Both the position numbers and the translations under genes were made by a program. This document shows, piece after piece, positions 44,840 through 53,714 of a stretch of 64,000 nt of DNA. Location: contig NZ_BBJU01000013.1 in the NCBI RefSeq assembly GCF_000739935.1, positions 62,001-126,000 on the forward strand, given 5' to 3'. The first letter of the stretch is position 1, and each line of letters starts with the position of its first letter. This DNA is from Agrobacterium rubi TR3 = NBRC 13261 (GTDB taxonomy: Bacteria; Pseudomonadota; Alphaproteobacteria; Rhizobiales; Rhizobiaceae). Below the pieces are notes generated by a model. That model was not told the DNA's origin, ran no database searches, and worked only from the letters and a program-made list of their open reading frames with translations.

Positions 44840-45370
44840 ATGCGGAACATTCTGCTCGCCACTGCCGCCATTCTCTTCGCGACCAACGCCTTTGCTGCAG
44901 ACCCGACGGAGCCGGTCAAGAAGGTGATGGACATTACCGTCAAGAACTGGTCGGGCGAGGCGGATGACTGGAAGTATATCTTCGATGAGGATTTGCTGAC
45001 GACGCTGTTCAGCAAGGCTTTCGTGGCGCAATATCGCGAAGCCTCCAAGAAGCCCGCGTCGGAAGTAGAGAGCGGCGATAAGGGTGACCCGTTTGGTTAC
45101 GACGTTGTCACCAATTCGCAGGACGGTTGCCCTTTGCAGGATGTCAACATTACGCCGGCTTCGCCCAAGGATGGCGTGACGGATGTTACCGTCAAGTTCA
45201 AGCTATGGGCCTGCATGGACGAGGCCGAAATGAAGGCGACGGTCGATCAGGTCAATTTTGACGTGATCGAGGAAGACGGCAAGCCTGTGATCAGCGACAT
45301 TCACCGTGTGGGCGACGAGGGCCGTGATTCTCTCGTTCAGGAGATGGCCAATATCATCAAGGGCGAATAA
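44840..45370 (+). CDS. Exported protein of unknown function
   Basis: 176 residues with a signal peptide ending TNAFAA (about residue 20). The mature protein has two Cys (near residues 96 and 127) that could form a disulfide, is acidic and has no membrane segment. It resembles small periplasmic DUF3828-like proteins in layout (a predicted alpha+beta fold of about 120-150 residues), but I cannot confirm that family. It stands upstream of the TrmJ-like gene with a 76-nt gap. Confidence 0.8.
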   Translation: MRNILLATAAILFATNAFAADPTEPVKKVMDITVKNWSGEADDWKYIFDEDLLTTLFSKAFVAQYREASKKPASEVESGDKGDPFGYDVVTNSQDGCPLQDVNITPASPKDGVTDVTVKFKLWACMDEAEMKATVDQVNFDVIEEDGKPVISDIHRVGDEGRDSLVQEMANIIKGE

Positions 45371-45446
45371 GCGGCACATGCTGGCGCTGTGCCTTTGATT
45401 TGTCGCAAAAACTATGCCAGTGAAGCCGAAAAATCGGAAGGCGAAT

Positions 45447-46277
45447 ATGGCAGGTACGAATAGCGAGCTCGAGCTTGTGGCTGAGGGTCCGGCGATCATT
45501 CTGGTCGAGCCCCAGCTGGGCGAAAACATCGGCATGGTGGCGCGGGCCATGGCCAATTTCGGCCTGGCCGAATTGCGCCTCGTCAACCCGCGCGATGGCT
45601 GGCCGAGCGAAAAGGCGCGTGCCGCGGCCTCCAAGGCCGATCACGTCATCGACCATACGCGGGTTTTCGACACCATCGAGGAAGCGACTGCCGACCTGCA
45701 ATTCACCTATGCCACGACGGCGCGCGAACGCTACGGCTTCAAGCCGGTGCGTGCGCCCGTTGTGGCCGCACAGACATTGCGTCAGAAATTTACGTCAGGC
45801 GAAAAAACCGGCATCCTCTTCGGACGCGAGCGCTGGGGCCTGACCAATGAAGAGGTGGCGCTGGCCGATGAGATCGTGACCTTTCCGGTCAATCCCGCCT
45901 TCGCATCGCTCAACATTGCGCAGGCCGTGCTGCTGATGTCCTATGAGTGGATGAATTCCGGCATGGAAGACCTGAGCCAGACGCTGTTCGTGCCGCTGGA
46001 GCAGAAACAGGCGACGAAGGAGCAGCTTTACGGGCTGTTCGAGCAGCTGGAAGAAGCGCTGGATGCGCGAGGCTATTTCCGCCCCGAAGGCAAGAAGCAG
46101 CGGATGATCGAAAATCTGCGGGCTGTTTTGTCGAGACGTGCGTTGAGCTCGCAGGAAATCAGCGTGTTGCGGGGCGTGTTCGGCACCTTCGACAAATACG
46201 GTCGCCAGACACCGCGTGGCAGCAATGGCCCTTATGCTGACGGGAGCAATGCACAGGATGACATCGATAACGCGTGA
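45447..46277 (+). CDS. SPOUT-family RNA 2'-O-methyltransferase, TrmJ-like
   Basis: 276 residues from the ATG at 45447, chosen because GGAAGG lies just upstream; an ATG at 45414 adds 11 residues. The SpoU/TrmH knot motifs are present: [17 protein letters not shown] near the N-terminus, [11 protein letters not shown] in the middle and [13 protein letters not shown]. It probably methylates position 32 of tRNA, as TrmJ does, but TrmJ and related enzymes differ in target. Its end overlaps the murI start. Confidence 0.88.
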   Translation: MAGTNSELELVAEGPAIILVEPQLGENIGMVARAMANFGLAELRLVNPRDGWPSEKARAAASKADHVIDHTRVFDTIEEATADLQFTYATTARERYGFKPVRAPVVAAQTLRQKFTSGEKTGILFGRERWGLTNEEVALADEIVTFPVNPAFASLNIAQAVLLMSYEWMNSGMEDLSQTLFVPLEQKQATKEQLYGLFEQLEEALDARGYFRPEGKKQRMIENLRAVLSRRALSSQEISVLRGVFGTFDKYGRQTPRGSNGPYADGSNAQDDIDNA

Positions 46278-47079
46278 TCCCAGCGAGATACCACTGAAGC
46301 CGGTGCTGATCCTCGACAGTGGCATCGGCGGACTGACCGTTCTGCGTGAGGCGAGGGTGCTGATGCCCGAGCGCAGCTTTGTCTATGTGGCCGATGATGC
46401 CGGTTTTCCCTATGGCGGCTGGGAAGAGAGCGCTTTGACCGAGCGGCTTTTGTCGCTGTTTAAGCAATTGATCGAGACTCACGACCCTGAAATCTGCATT
46501 GTTGCCTGCAACACGGCTTTCACGCTGGCAGGTGTGGCGCTCCGGGCAGAGTTTCCCGATATGACCTTCGTTGGTACCGTTCCGGCGATCAAACCGGCGG
46601 CGGAACGCACCCGTTCCGGTCTTGTCTCGGTTCTGGCGACGCCCGGCACCGTCAAGCGCGCCTACACGCGCGATCTCATCCAGTCCTTCGCTTCGCAATG
46701 TCATGTTCGTCTGGTGGGGTCTGAGAACCTTGCGCGCATGGCGGAAGCGTGGATACGGGGGGACGCGATTTCCGATGACGAGGTTACAGCGGAAATAGCA
46801 CACTGTTTCATCGAGGACAGCGGAAGGCGCACCGACATCATCGTGCTGGCCTGTACGCATTATCCGTTCATGGCAAATGTCTTCCGAAGACTGGCGCCAT
46901 GGCCTGTGGACTGGCTGGACCCGGCTGAAGCCATTGCGCGGCAGGCACGGCGCAAAGTGCCGTTGGTGGAGGGTGCGGAGCATCCCGAAGGTTTCGACGT
47001 TGCCATTTTCACCTCCGGCCAACCGGATTTTACGACCCGCAGACTGATGCAGGGCTTCGGCCTTCGTGTCGCCGGGTAG
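46258..47079 (+). CDS. murI: Glutamate racemase
   Basis: 273 residues from the ATG at 46258, overlapping the TrmJ-like gene by 20 nt; an ATG at 46249 is possible. It makes D-glutamate for peptidoglycan. The active-site cysteines are Cys84 in VACNTA and Cys199 in ACTHYP, and the substrate loop DSGIGGL (20-26) is conserved. The usual D-N-x-R-FPYG box reads DDAGFPYGG, a variant seen in some alphaproteobacteria. Confidence 0.93.
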   Translation: MTSITRDPSEIPLKPVLILDSGIGGLTVLREARVLMPERSFVYVADDAGFPYGGWEESALTERLLSLFKQLIETHDPEICIVACNTAFTLAGVALRAEFPDMTFVGTVPAIKPAAERTRSGLVSVLATPGTVKRAYTRDLIQSFASQCHVRLVGSENLARMAEAWIRGDAISDDEVTAEIAHCFIEDSGRRTDIIVLACTHYPFMANVFRRLAPWPVDWLDPAEAIARQARRKVPLVEGAEHPEGFDVAIFTSGQPDFTTRRLMQGFGLRVAG

Positions 47080-47210
47080 CTGAAATGCTCATCTGTGACA
47101 TTTTTGCACTGATTTTTGTTCTTTGATGCAATTCGCGATTGAGTGGCTTGAAATCGAATCGAAGCCATGTCACAAAATTCAAGCCCGCAACTCAAACAAG
47201 GAGGCTACAA

Positions 47211-47315
47211 ATGAACACATTTAATTTGCACGGCCTTTTTGGCGTGGTTCGACTTATGGCAACGGTTCATACCGCCTATATGGTGCCATCAGTGCGACCT
47301 GGAACAGCGATTTAA
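47211..47315 (+). CDS. Candidate 34-residue small protein
   Basis: ATG at 47211 to TAA at 47313-47315, 34 codons, with an excellent Shine-Dalgarno sequence (AAGGAGG) 7 nt before the ATG. The peptide is hydrophobic in the middle and contains FGVVRLMATVHTAYMV. It lies in the leader of the DUF1127 gene (about 160 nt upstream), as small proteins or leader peptides sometimes do. It has no recognised family. It may be a translated leader, a short gene, or the remnant of a longer one. Confidence 0.45.
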   Translation: MNTFNLHGLFGVVRLMATVHTAYMVPSVRPGTAI

Positions 47316-47472
47316 AGCCGTTCTCCAGCCTTTATAGGCATTTTCAACTTGTCTCATAACGTGTCGGTCCCCGTTTAGTCGTCGCAGAGTCTATCTGCGT
47401 CTGTTGGTCCCCGCACGTCTTTTCCCATCACGAAAGGACCTGGTCGCCACAGTGCGCCGGGGCGGATTTCCT

Positions 47473-47709
47473 ATGTCTCATGAACAATCTTTACGTGTAA
47501 ATGATGTTTCGAAAGAAGTTGATGATCTGTTCAGGCATTTCGGTGTCTGGACGACGTTCAAAGCCGTACTGGTCGTTGCCTGGCAGCATCGGCAGACGAA
47601 GGTGTATGTCTCGCATCTGTCTGACCACATGTTGCGTGACATCGGTCTTCCTGTCAGCAAATATCGGTCTGAAATACCATTGTTACCCCCTTGGACCCCA
47701 CGCTTTTGA
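47473..47709 (+). CDS. DUF1127 domain small protein
   Basis: 78 residues from the ATG at 47473, preceded by GGCGGA; a TTG at 47404 is in frame but gives atypical N-terminal residues. The DUF1127 motif is LSDHMLRDIGLPVSKY, after a helix with the Ala/Val/Trp pattern of the family. It ends at a strong terminator. It is the second DUF1127 gene in the window; its C-terminal SEIPLLPPWTPRF resembles the basic/aromatic tails of longer family members. Confidence 0.82.
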   Translation: MSHEQSLRVNDVSKEVDDLFRHFGVWTTFKAVLVVAWQHRQTKVYVSHLSDHMLRDIGLPVSKYRSEIPLLPPWTPRF

Positions 47710-47718
47710 GGGTGGTGG

Positions 47719-47750
47719 CCTCCTCGGCAGTCATTCTGCCGGGGAGGTTT
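47719..47750 (+). terminator. Terminator of the second DUF1127 gene
   Basis: CCTCC (47719-47723) pairs with GGAGG (47743-47747), and CGGCAG (47725-47730) with CTGCCG (47736-47741), separated by one mismatch, around TCATT. TTTATT follows. Confidence 0.75.
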
Positions 47751-47784
47751 ATTGTGATGCAGCTGAAATCTTGAGATACAAAAA

Positions 47785-48279
47785 TTGTCGACTATTGACG
47801 CAGAGGCCTATCGCGACCTTCGTCTGGAGGGCTTGGCTGCTCATCCGGAAGCCTTTGGTGCTTCTTTTGAAGATGAGGCCGTGTTCTCAGTCGATGATTT
47901 CGCTCAACGCCTTGAACAAGGAAACGTTTTTGGCGCTCGTCGCACCGACACGAATGCTTTGGTGGGTGCCGTTGGCCTTCGCCTCTCGACGGCCTCGAAG
48001 ACCAGACATAAAGGCGCGATCTGGGGCATGTATGTGCGACCGCAGACGCGCGGCTCGGGCATCGGGGCTGCCCTCATCAAACACGCATTGGACTATGCCA
48101 GGCCGCTCGTTGAAGAGGTCACCATTATTGTCGGTGCGTCCAACATTGCTGCCCACAAACTGTATATCAAGATGGGTTTCGAGCAGTATGGGTTTGAACG
48201 GCGGGCGTTGAAAATCGGGCGAACCTATTATGATGAAGTGCTGATGGCAGTCGTTCTAAATCCGCCCGCCGAGCTGTGA
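47785..48279 (+). CDS. GNAT-family N-acetyltransferase
   Basis: 164 residues if it starts at the TTG at 47785, the only usual start after an in-frame stop at 47764. Acetyl-CoA-binding motif A is VRPQTRGSGIGAALIKHAL (Q/RxxGxG/A). Family members normally have a short extra N-terminal strand (x-I-R-x-L) before this start. The preceding in-frame codons read N-L-E-I-Q-K-L, which fits that strand but has no AUG, GUG or UUG of its own, so the gene may have lost its original start. The substrate is unknown. Confidence 0.8.
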   Translation: MSTIDAEAYRDLRLEGLAAHPEAFGASFEDEAVFSVDDFAQRLEQGNVFGARRTDTNALVGAVGLRLSTASKTRHKGAIWGMYVRPQTRGSGIGAALIKHALDYARPLVEEVTIIVGASNIAAHKLYIKMGFEQYGFERRALKIGRTYYDEVLMAVVLNPPAEL

Positions 48280-48360
48280 CGGCCTAAGGTTGACCGCATC
48301 GATTGACATGCTTTCGACTTGGTGGCTTGCTCCGCATTATCATCACAAGGGGACACCGTC

Positions 48361-48993
48361 ATGCCGATTGAAAACTGGTTGGCCTTCGTGGCCGCATCCG
48401 CTGTCATGCTCGCGATTCCCGGGCCGACGATTTTGCTCGTTATTTCCTATGCGCTCGGTCATGGGCGCAAAGCCAGTTCCGCGACTGTGGCGGGTGTGGC
48501 GCTGGGGGATTTTACGGCTATGACGGCATCTATGCTGGGGCTGGGTGCGCTGCTCGCGACATCTGCTGCGCTGTTTACCGTTTTGAAGTGGGTGGGTGCC
48601 GCTTATCTGATCTATCTCGGCATCAAGCTGTGGCGCGCGCCGGTGAGCGGTGAGGGCGCGCAAGAAGCGGCGACCGGCAAGGAGCGCCCGCTTAAAATCT
48701 TCCTGCACACCTATATCGTCACGGCTCTGAACCCGAAAAGCATCATCTTCTTCGTGGCATTCCTGCCGCAGTTTCTGAAGCCATCGCTGCCGTTCTGGCC
48801 GCAGGTGATGATCTTCGAGGTCACGTTCCTTGTGCTTGCCACCTGCAATGCGGCTCTTTATGGATTGCTGGCAAGTGCGGCCCGCAATTCCATTCGCAAG
48901 CCAAAAGTCCAGCGCATCGTCAACCGTACAGGCGGAAGCCTGCTGATCGGGGCTGGCCTGCTGACCATGGGTTGGAAGCGCGCCGCCGGTTAA
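48361..48993 (+). CDS. LysE/RhtB-family amino-acid exporter
   Basis: 210 residues from the ATG at 48361. Six hydrophobic helices and the family N-terminal motif AIPGPTILLVISYALGHG are visible, followed by ALGDF. Members export amino acids such as threonine or homoserine lactones, or metabolites. The substrate is unpredictable. It lies 81 nt downstream of the GNAT gene and upstream of a DMT transporter, so the three genes could be one transcript. Confidence 0.92.
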   Translation: MPIENWLAFVAASAVMLAIPGPTILLVISYALGHGRKASSATVAGVALGDFTAMTASMLGLGALLATSAALFTVLKWVGAAYLIYLGIKLWRAPVSGEGAQEAATGKERPLKIFLHTYIVTALNPKSIIFFVAFLPQFLKPSLPFWPQVMIFEVTFLVLATCNAALYGLLASAARNSIRKPKVQRIVNRTGGSLLIGAGLLTMGWKRAAG

Positions 48994-49036
48994 GTACGCC
49001 GCGATCTGGTGCGGCACCCGATTGGATAAAAACAAA

Positions 49037-49915
49037 ATGGCCGTGCCGCATATCTTTCTCGCCCTGATCACCGTGTTTTTGTGGGGCTTCAACTTCGTTG
49101 TCATCAAGGTCGGCGTCATGGACATGCCGCCCTTGTTTCTAACAGCGCTGCGATACCTCTTTGCCGCCGTGCCGCTCGTCTTCTTTCTGGCGCGCCCGAA
49201 AGTGCCGTGGAAGCATATGGTCGTCTACGGCATGGTGATGGGCTGCGCGCAGTTCGGGCTTTTGTACACCGCCATCAAATGGGGGCTTCCGGCAGGGCTT
49301 GCGTCGCTGGTCATGCAGTCTCAGGCGTTTTTTACCATGGCGCTGGCGGTGACGCTGCTGGGTGAGATACCGCTGAAATCGCATGTTGCGGGTGCCGCCG
49401 TCGCGTTTGGCGGGCTGGCCGTGATCGGTCTTGAGCGTCTTGATATCGACGCCATGGTGCCGCTACTGATGTGCGTTGGTGCCGCCTTTAGCTGGGCCCT
49501 CGGCAATATCGTCAATCGCAAGGTCGGCAGGGTCAATGCCGTGTCTTTCGTGGCGTGGACAAGCCTTGTGCCGGTGCTGCCGCTTATCGCGCTTTCTCTG
49601 GTTTTGGAAGGTCCGCAGGCTATTTCGGCAGGTCTGGCATCTGCCAATGTCATGACGGTGATGGTCGTCGTTTACATGGCCTATGGCGCAACGATTGTCG
49701 GTGCGGGTATCTGGAGTTTCCTGCTGCTGCGGTATCCGGCGGGCACGGTTGCACCCTTTTCGCTGCTGGTGCCGATCGTCGGTTTTCTCGGTGCCTACTT
49801 TGCTTTCGCCGAGGAAATCACGCTGCTGGAGGTCATTGGCAGCACGCTGGTTGTTGCGGGGCTGGCGCTGAATGTGTTCGGACGCCGCCTGTCATGGGGC
49901 CGCGTTGCGTCCTGA
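49037..49915 (+). CDS. EamA/DMT-family transporter
   Basis: 292 residues from the ATG at 49037; a TTG at 49022 adds five residues. Ten transmembrane helices in two EamA repeats are apparent (first repeat FLWGFNFVVIKVG, second repeat after VNRKVGRVNAVSFVAW). The family exports metabolites or amino acids; the substrate is not known. It is the third small-molecule transporter or acetyltransferase gene in a row. Confidence 0.92.
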   Translation: MAVPHIFLALITVFLWGFNFVVIKVGVMDMPPLFLTALRYLFAAVPLVFFLARPKVPWKHMVVYGMVMGCAQFGLLYTAIKWGLPAGLASLVMQSQAFFTMALAVTLLGEIPLKSHVAGAAVAFGGLAVIGLERLDIDAMVPLLMCVGAAFSWALGNIVNRKVGRVNAVSFVAWTSLVPVLPLIALSLVLEGPQAISAGLASANVMTVMVVVYMAYGATIVGAGIWSFLLLRYPAGTVAPFSLLVPIVGFLGAYFAFAEEITLLEVIGSTLVVAGLALNVFGRRLSWGRVAS

Positions 49916-50041
49916 CGAGGGGAGATATTCCCTGTGCATTGTTGCGATAGGCAGGGGTATTCGGTTAAAACTTTGGTAAAGAGATGGTTCGCGCGGCGTG
50001 AGCCAGCGCATCATCCATTCTGAGTCGCAGGGACATTCACA

Positions 50042-51559
50042 GTGCAGGTCGGCATCGACATGGGGACTCTATCGGGCGGGCAGGCGGCCAAGCTCGATAT
50101 TGAAGAATTGCTGGCCACGCGTTTGCTGGTGCAGGGCAATTCCGGTTCCGGCAAATCGCATCTGCTGCGCCGTCTTCTGGAGCAGTCTGCGCCCTGGGTG
50201 CAGCAGGTCATCATCGATCCCGAAGGCGATTTCGTTACGCTGGCCGATAAATTCGGCCATGTGGTTGTCGATGGCGAGCGCACGGAGGGCGAGCTTGCTG
50301 GCATCGCCAACCGCATCCGGCAGCACCGCGTTTCCTGTGTTCTCACGTTGGAAGGCCTCGATATCGAGCAGCAGATGCGCGCTGCCGCAGCCTTCCTCAA
50401 TGGCCTTTTCGATGCCGACCGCGAATTCTGGTATCCGGTTCTGGTCGTGGTGGACGAGGCGCAGATGTTTGCGCCGTCCGTTGCCGGTGAGGTGACGGAA
50501 GACGCGCGCAAGATGTCGCTGGGTGCCATGACAAACCTCATGTGCCGTGGCCGAAAGCGCGGTCTGGCAGGCGTTATCGCCACGCAGCGTCTGGCAAAGC
50601 TGGCCAAAAACGTGGCCGCCGAAGCCTCCAACTTCCTGATGGGGCGTACCTTTCTGGATATCGACATGGCGCGCGCCGCCGATCTCTTGGGCATGGATCG
50701 TCGTCAGGCGGAAATGTTCCGCGATTTGCAGCGCGGCAATTTCGTGGCGCTTGGCCCCGCCCTGTCGCGTCGCCCGCTGCCCATCGTCATCGGCAACGTC
50801 GAGACATCAGCGCGGTCCTCCTCGCCGAAGCTTATGCCGCTGCCCGACTCGCCGCAGGATGTCGAAGACCTGATTTTCACGCCGGACCCGGAAGAGTTCA
50901 GCCGAACTTCCGTGCGCCGCACACCGCCAGCACCGCGCCCGACGACGGATATTCTGGCGGAGCTGTCGCGCTCCACCCCTGCCATTGGCGGGCCGGAACC
51001 GCAGCAACCACAGCGCAGCAGCCAGCCGGAACTTTCGCCAGAAGAGCGGACGGAGAAGATTTCGGCCGTTCTGACGGAAATCATGGAAGACCCGCAATCG
51101 GCCTATCGCACGGATGCCGTCCTTTATCAGGAGTTTCTGGTGCGCGCCCGAATGCGCCGCATTCCCGGCACCCCGATGACGCTTTCAGAGTTCCGCCGTC
51201 AGGTAGCCATCACCCGCTCCGGTGTGGATGCGGAGATGGCGGCCAGTGAGGATTGGCAGAAGGCGCTGGAGCTATCAAAGAACGTTTCCGATGATCTGCA
51301 GGGCGTGTTCCTGCTTCTTGTGAAGGCAGCGTTGGCACAAGAGCCTTGCCCGTCCGACGCGCGGATCGCCCGAGCCTATGGCACGCATTCGGCGCGACGT
51401 GCGCGCATGCTGCTGGGCTATTTCGAGGAGAAGGAACTTGTCGTCGTCCACGCGGATTTCTCCGGCAAGCGCATCGTAGCATTCCCTGACCTCGACGCAA
51501 AAACCGCACCCGGGGATGCGGATGCGGCTGAGGAAATTTCAAAGCTTGCAGCTGAGTAA
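50042..51559 (+). CDS. HerA/DUF87-like ATPase
   Basis: 505 residues from the GTG at 50042, with AGGGA as Shine-Dalgarno sequence. Walker A is GNSGSGKS (32-39), with EGDFVTLAD after it, and Walker B is VLVVVDEAQ (133-141), followed by a sensor segment GVIATQRLAK, the features of HerA/FtsK-like hexameric ATPases with a DUF87 domain. The last 200 residues are Pro/Ser-rich and then helical. HerA proteins work with NurA nucleases in DNA end resection; no nuclease gene is adjacent here. It stands alone between the transporters and terC. Confidence 0.85.
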   Translation: MQVGIDMGTLSGGQAAKLDIEELLATRLLVQGNSGSGKSHLLRRLLEQSAPWVQQVIIDPEGDFVTLADKFGHVVVDGERTEGELAGIANRIRQHRVSCVLTLEGLDIEQQMRAAAAFLNGLFDADREFWYPVLVVVDEAQMFAPSVAGEVTEDARKMSLGAMTNLMCRGRKRGLAGVIATQRLAKLAKNVAAEASNFLMGRTFLDIDMARAADLLGMDRRQAEMFRDLQRGNFVALGPALSRRPLPIVIGNVETSARSSSPKLMPLPDSPQDVEDLIFTPDPEEFSRTSVRRTPPAPRPTTDILAELSRSTPAIGGPEPQQPQRSSQPELSPEERTEKISAVLTEIMEDPQSAYRTDAVLYQEFLVRARMRRIPGTPMTLSEFRRQVAITRSGVDAEMAASEDWQKALELSKNVSDDLQGVFLLLVKAALAQEPCPSDARIARAYGTHSARRARMLLGYFEEKELVVVHADFSGKRIVAFPDLDAKTAPGDADAAEEISKLAAE

Positions 51560-51562
51560 TGC

Positions 51563-51590
51563 ATGAAGGCGGCTTTCGCCGCCTTCATTT
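51563..51590. terminator. Bidirectional terminator
   Basis: A 10-bp perfect stem (ATGAAGGCGG with CCGCCTTCAT, 51563-51572 and 51579-51588) around CTTTCG with a T-rich tail. It lies between the convergent HerA-like and terC genes. Confidence 0.8.
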
Positions 51591-51596
51591 TCAACC

Positions 51597-52580
51597 TTAC
51601 TCGATCACCTTCTTCTCATTACGGGTCGCAAGCAACGAACCGATAATGCCGGTCGCGAGGATTGCGATCGTTACGCCCAGCGAAACGGCTGGAGGTATTT
51701 TGGCGATGCCCAGCATGTCGGCCAGGAAGATTTTCGAGCCGACGAAGACCAGAACCGCAGCCAGCGCGTATTTCAGATACGCAAAGCGGTGGATCAAAGC
51801 GGCCAGTGCGAAGTAGAGGGCACGCAGGCCAAGGATCGCGAAGATGTTCGACGTGTAGACGATGAACGGGTCTGTCGTGATCGCGAAGATCGCCGGGATC
51901 GAATCGACTGCGAAGATGAGGTCAGCGATTTCGACCATGATCAGCGCGAGGAACAGCGGCGTCACGAAGGTTTTCAGCTTGCCGGTCTTTTCATCGACTT
52001 CCTTGACGATGAATTTCTCGCCGTGCAGCGCATTCGTCACCGGCAGGTGACGGCGCAGGAATTTCAATATCTTGTTGTTGCCGATATCGTTTTCATCATG
52101 GCTTGAGGAAAACAGCATTTTGAGGCCGGTAAAGACCAGAAACGCAGCGAAGATATAGAGAACCCAGTGGAAGTTTTCGACGATGGCGGCACCCGCAGCA
52201 ATCATGATGCCGCGCAGCACGATCACGCCGAGAATACCCCACAGCAGCACGCGGTGCTGATATTGGCGGGGAATGGCAAAGTAGGAGAAGATCATGGCGA
52301 TGATGAAGATGTTGTCCATCGCCAGGCTTTTTTCGACCACGAAGCCGGTGACATATTCCAGAGCCAGCTGCTGGCCGGACTGGTACCAGATCCAGCCGCC
52401 GAAGGCCAAACCGATACCGATATAGAAAGTGGACATCAGCATGCTTTCGCGGATGCCGATTTCCTTGGAGTTCTTATGGAGAACACCCAGATCGAGGGCT
52501 AGAAGACCCAATACGAGAGAAATAAAGACAGCCCACATCCAAGTGGGGGTGCCGAGAAAATCAGCGAGAAGAAAGTCCAT
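51597..52580 (-). CDS. TerC-family membrane protein
   Basis: 327 residues, about nine transmembrane helices with conserved acidic residues in the first helices (ALDLGVL and KSLAMDNIFII). The Alx/TerC group is involved in manganese export and metal homeostasis. It has the EIADLIFAVDSIPAIFA signature. Members are often preceded by a manganese-responsive yybP-ykoY riboswitch; I did not see one in the 443-nt upstream region. It is divergent from rpsD. Confidence 0.92.
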   Translation of the reverse strand: MDFLLADFLGTPTWMWAVFISLVLGLLALDLGVLHKNSKEIGIRESMLMSTFYIGIGLAFGGWIWYQSGQQLALEYVTGFVVEKSLAMDNIFIIAMIFSYFAIPRQYQHRVLLWGILGVIVLRGIMIAAGAAIVENFHWVLYIFAAFLVFTGLKMLFSSSHDENDIGNNKILKFLRRHLPVTNALHGEKFIVKEVDEKTGKLKTFVTPLFLALIMVEIADLIFAVDSIPAIFAITTDPFIVYTSNIFAILGLRALYFALAALIHRFAYLKYALAAVLVFVGSKIFLADMLGIAKIPPAVSLGVTIAILATGIIGSLLATRNEKKVIE

Positions 52581-52774
52581 CAGTCAACCTTTGGCCGGAC
52601 GAGGTTGGCTTTTCGGATGGGGAACGTGTGACAGACATAGACGTGGCCCCAACCGCAAGAGACTCGACATCGCGTATTGTCCGGTAATACGCCAGAGGGG
52701 CCCGAGTCCTGATCACGGACGAGAAATAATGTGGCGAAATCCTGTTTCAAGAGGGCCGTCAAACTTTTTTCTCG

Positions 52775-52802
52775 TTGACATCTTTATGAAGGGAACATAG
52801 AA
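52775..52802 (+). promoter_or_regulatory. Putative rpsD promoter
   Basis: A perfect -35 box TTGACA (52775-52780) in the context CTCGTTGACA typical of alphaproteobacterial ribosomal promoters. A -10 box is less clear; TAGAAG follows after a 17-nt spacer. It is about 245 nt upstream of the rpsD ATG. Confidence 0.4.
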
Positions 52803-52979
52803 GCCGCACAACACCGGGCAGCAATGCTCGGTGTATTCAGTTGACTGCCCTGCAGCCTATGCGCTGTCGTTCGGTAGTCGACACCACCGACATGTCCCGT
52901 GGCTTCTCCATTCGCAAATGTGAGAAACCTGTCAGAGGTCCTGAAAACGGGATCTCAGAGGAGGGCGTGTTTCCTTGAT

Positions 52980-52999
52980 CCGGTTTGGCAACAAACCGG
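52980..52999 (+). promoter_or_regulatory. Hairpin in the rpsD leader
   Basis: A 7-bp stem (52980-52986 with 52993-52999) around GGCAAC, ending 24 nt before the rpsD start and 12 nt before the Shine-Dalgarno sequence. Ribosomal protein S4 often represses translation of its own message by binding a leader structure; whether this is such a site is unknown. Confidence 0.4.
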
Positions 53000-53023
53000 T
53001 GTAACGTTCTGAAAGGAAATACG

Positions 53024-53641
53024 ATGAGCAAGCGCGAATCGTCTAAGTATAAAATTGACCGCCGTATGGGCGAAAATATCTGGGGTCGTCCTAAGTCCCC
53101 AGTCAACCGTCGCGAATACGGCCCAGGCCAGCATGGTCAGCGCCGCAAGGGCAAGATGAGCGACTTCGGTACGCAGCTGCGTGCCAAGCAGAAGCTCAAG
53201 GGCTACTACGGTGAAGTCCGTGAAAAGCAGTTCCGTGCAACCTACGACGAAGCTAACCGTCGCAAGGGTGACACATCCGAGAACCTGATCGGTCTGCTCG
53301 AGTCCCGTCTGGACGCGATCGTGTACCGCGCAAAGTTCGTTCCGACCGTTTTCGCGGCTCGCCAGTTCGTCAACCATGGCCACGTCACGGTTAACGGCGT
53401 TCGCGTCAACATCGGTTCTTACCGCTGCAAGCCAGGCGATGTTATCGAAGTCCGCCAGAAGTCCAAGCAGCTCGTAACTGTTCTCGAAGCTGTTGCTCTC
53501 GCAGAGCGTGACGTTCCTGATTACGTCGAAGTTGACCACAACAAGATGGTCGCGACATTCGTTCGCGTTCCTGCTCTTGCTGACGTGCCTTACGCCGTCG
53601 TCATGGAACCACACCTCGTGGTCGAATTCTACTCGCGTTAA
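53024..53641 (+). CDS. rpsD: 30S ribosomal protein S4
   Basis: 205 residues from the ATG at 53024 ([14 protein letters not shown]), with GAAAGGAAA as Shine-Dalgarno sequence. The alphaproteobacterial form lacks the N-terminal zinc cysteines, and the S4 RNA-binding domain lies near residues 95-160 ([28 protein letters not shown] in parts). It nucleates 30S assembly on 16S rRNA. It is monocistronic here rather than in the alpha operon, as usual for Rhizobiales. Confidence 0.98.
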   Translation: MSKRESSKYKIDRRMGENIWGRPKSPVNRREYGPGQHGQRRKGKMSDFGTQLRAKQKLKGYYGEVREKQFRATYDEANRRKGDTSENLIGLLESRLDAIVYRAKFVPTVFAARQFVNHGHVTVNGVRVNIGSYRCKPGDVIEVRQKSKQLVTVLEAVALAERDVPDYVEVDHNKMVATFVRVPALADVPYAVVMEPHLVVEFYSR

Positions 53642-53662
53642 TCCGCCTGTAGCATCCATTGA

Positions 53663-53691
53663 AAAAGTCGCCTTTCGGGGCGGCTTTTTTA
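53663..53691 (+). terminator. rpsD terminator
   Basis: AAAGTCGCC pairs with GGCGGCTTT (one G-U pair) around a 5-nt loop, with a preceding A-run and a TTTTTT tail. Confidence 0.85.
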
Positions 53692-53714
53692 TTGTGCGGT
53701 TTTCTTGAAGATTT

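Larger units (their letters stand above)
52581..53023. other. 443-nt divergent leader region of terC and rpsD
   Basis: No gene is recognised. It has a hairpin with ACACCG/CGGTGT arms (52811-52834) and a 7-bp hairpin (CCGGTTT/AAACCGG, 52980-52999) 24 nt before the rpsD start. A TTGACA box at 52775-52780 would give an rpsD transcript with a leader of about 210 nt. The terC side shows no yybP-ykoY motif that I could identify. Confidence 0.5.

Noticed and set aside
52581..52774. yybP-ykoY manganese riboswitch before terC
   Set aside because: Expected by position for TerC genes, but the conserved GGGGAGUA-like and CCGAG loops were not seen on the minus strand.
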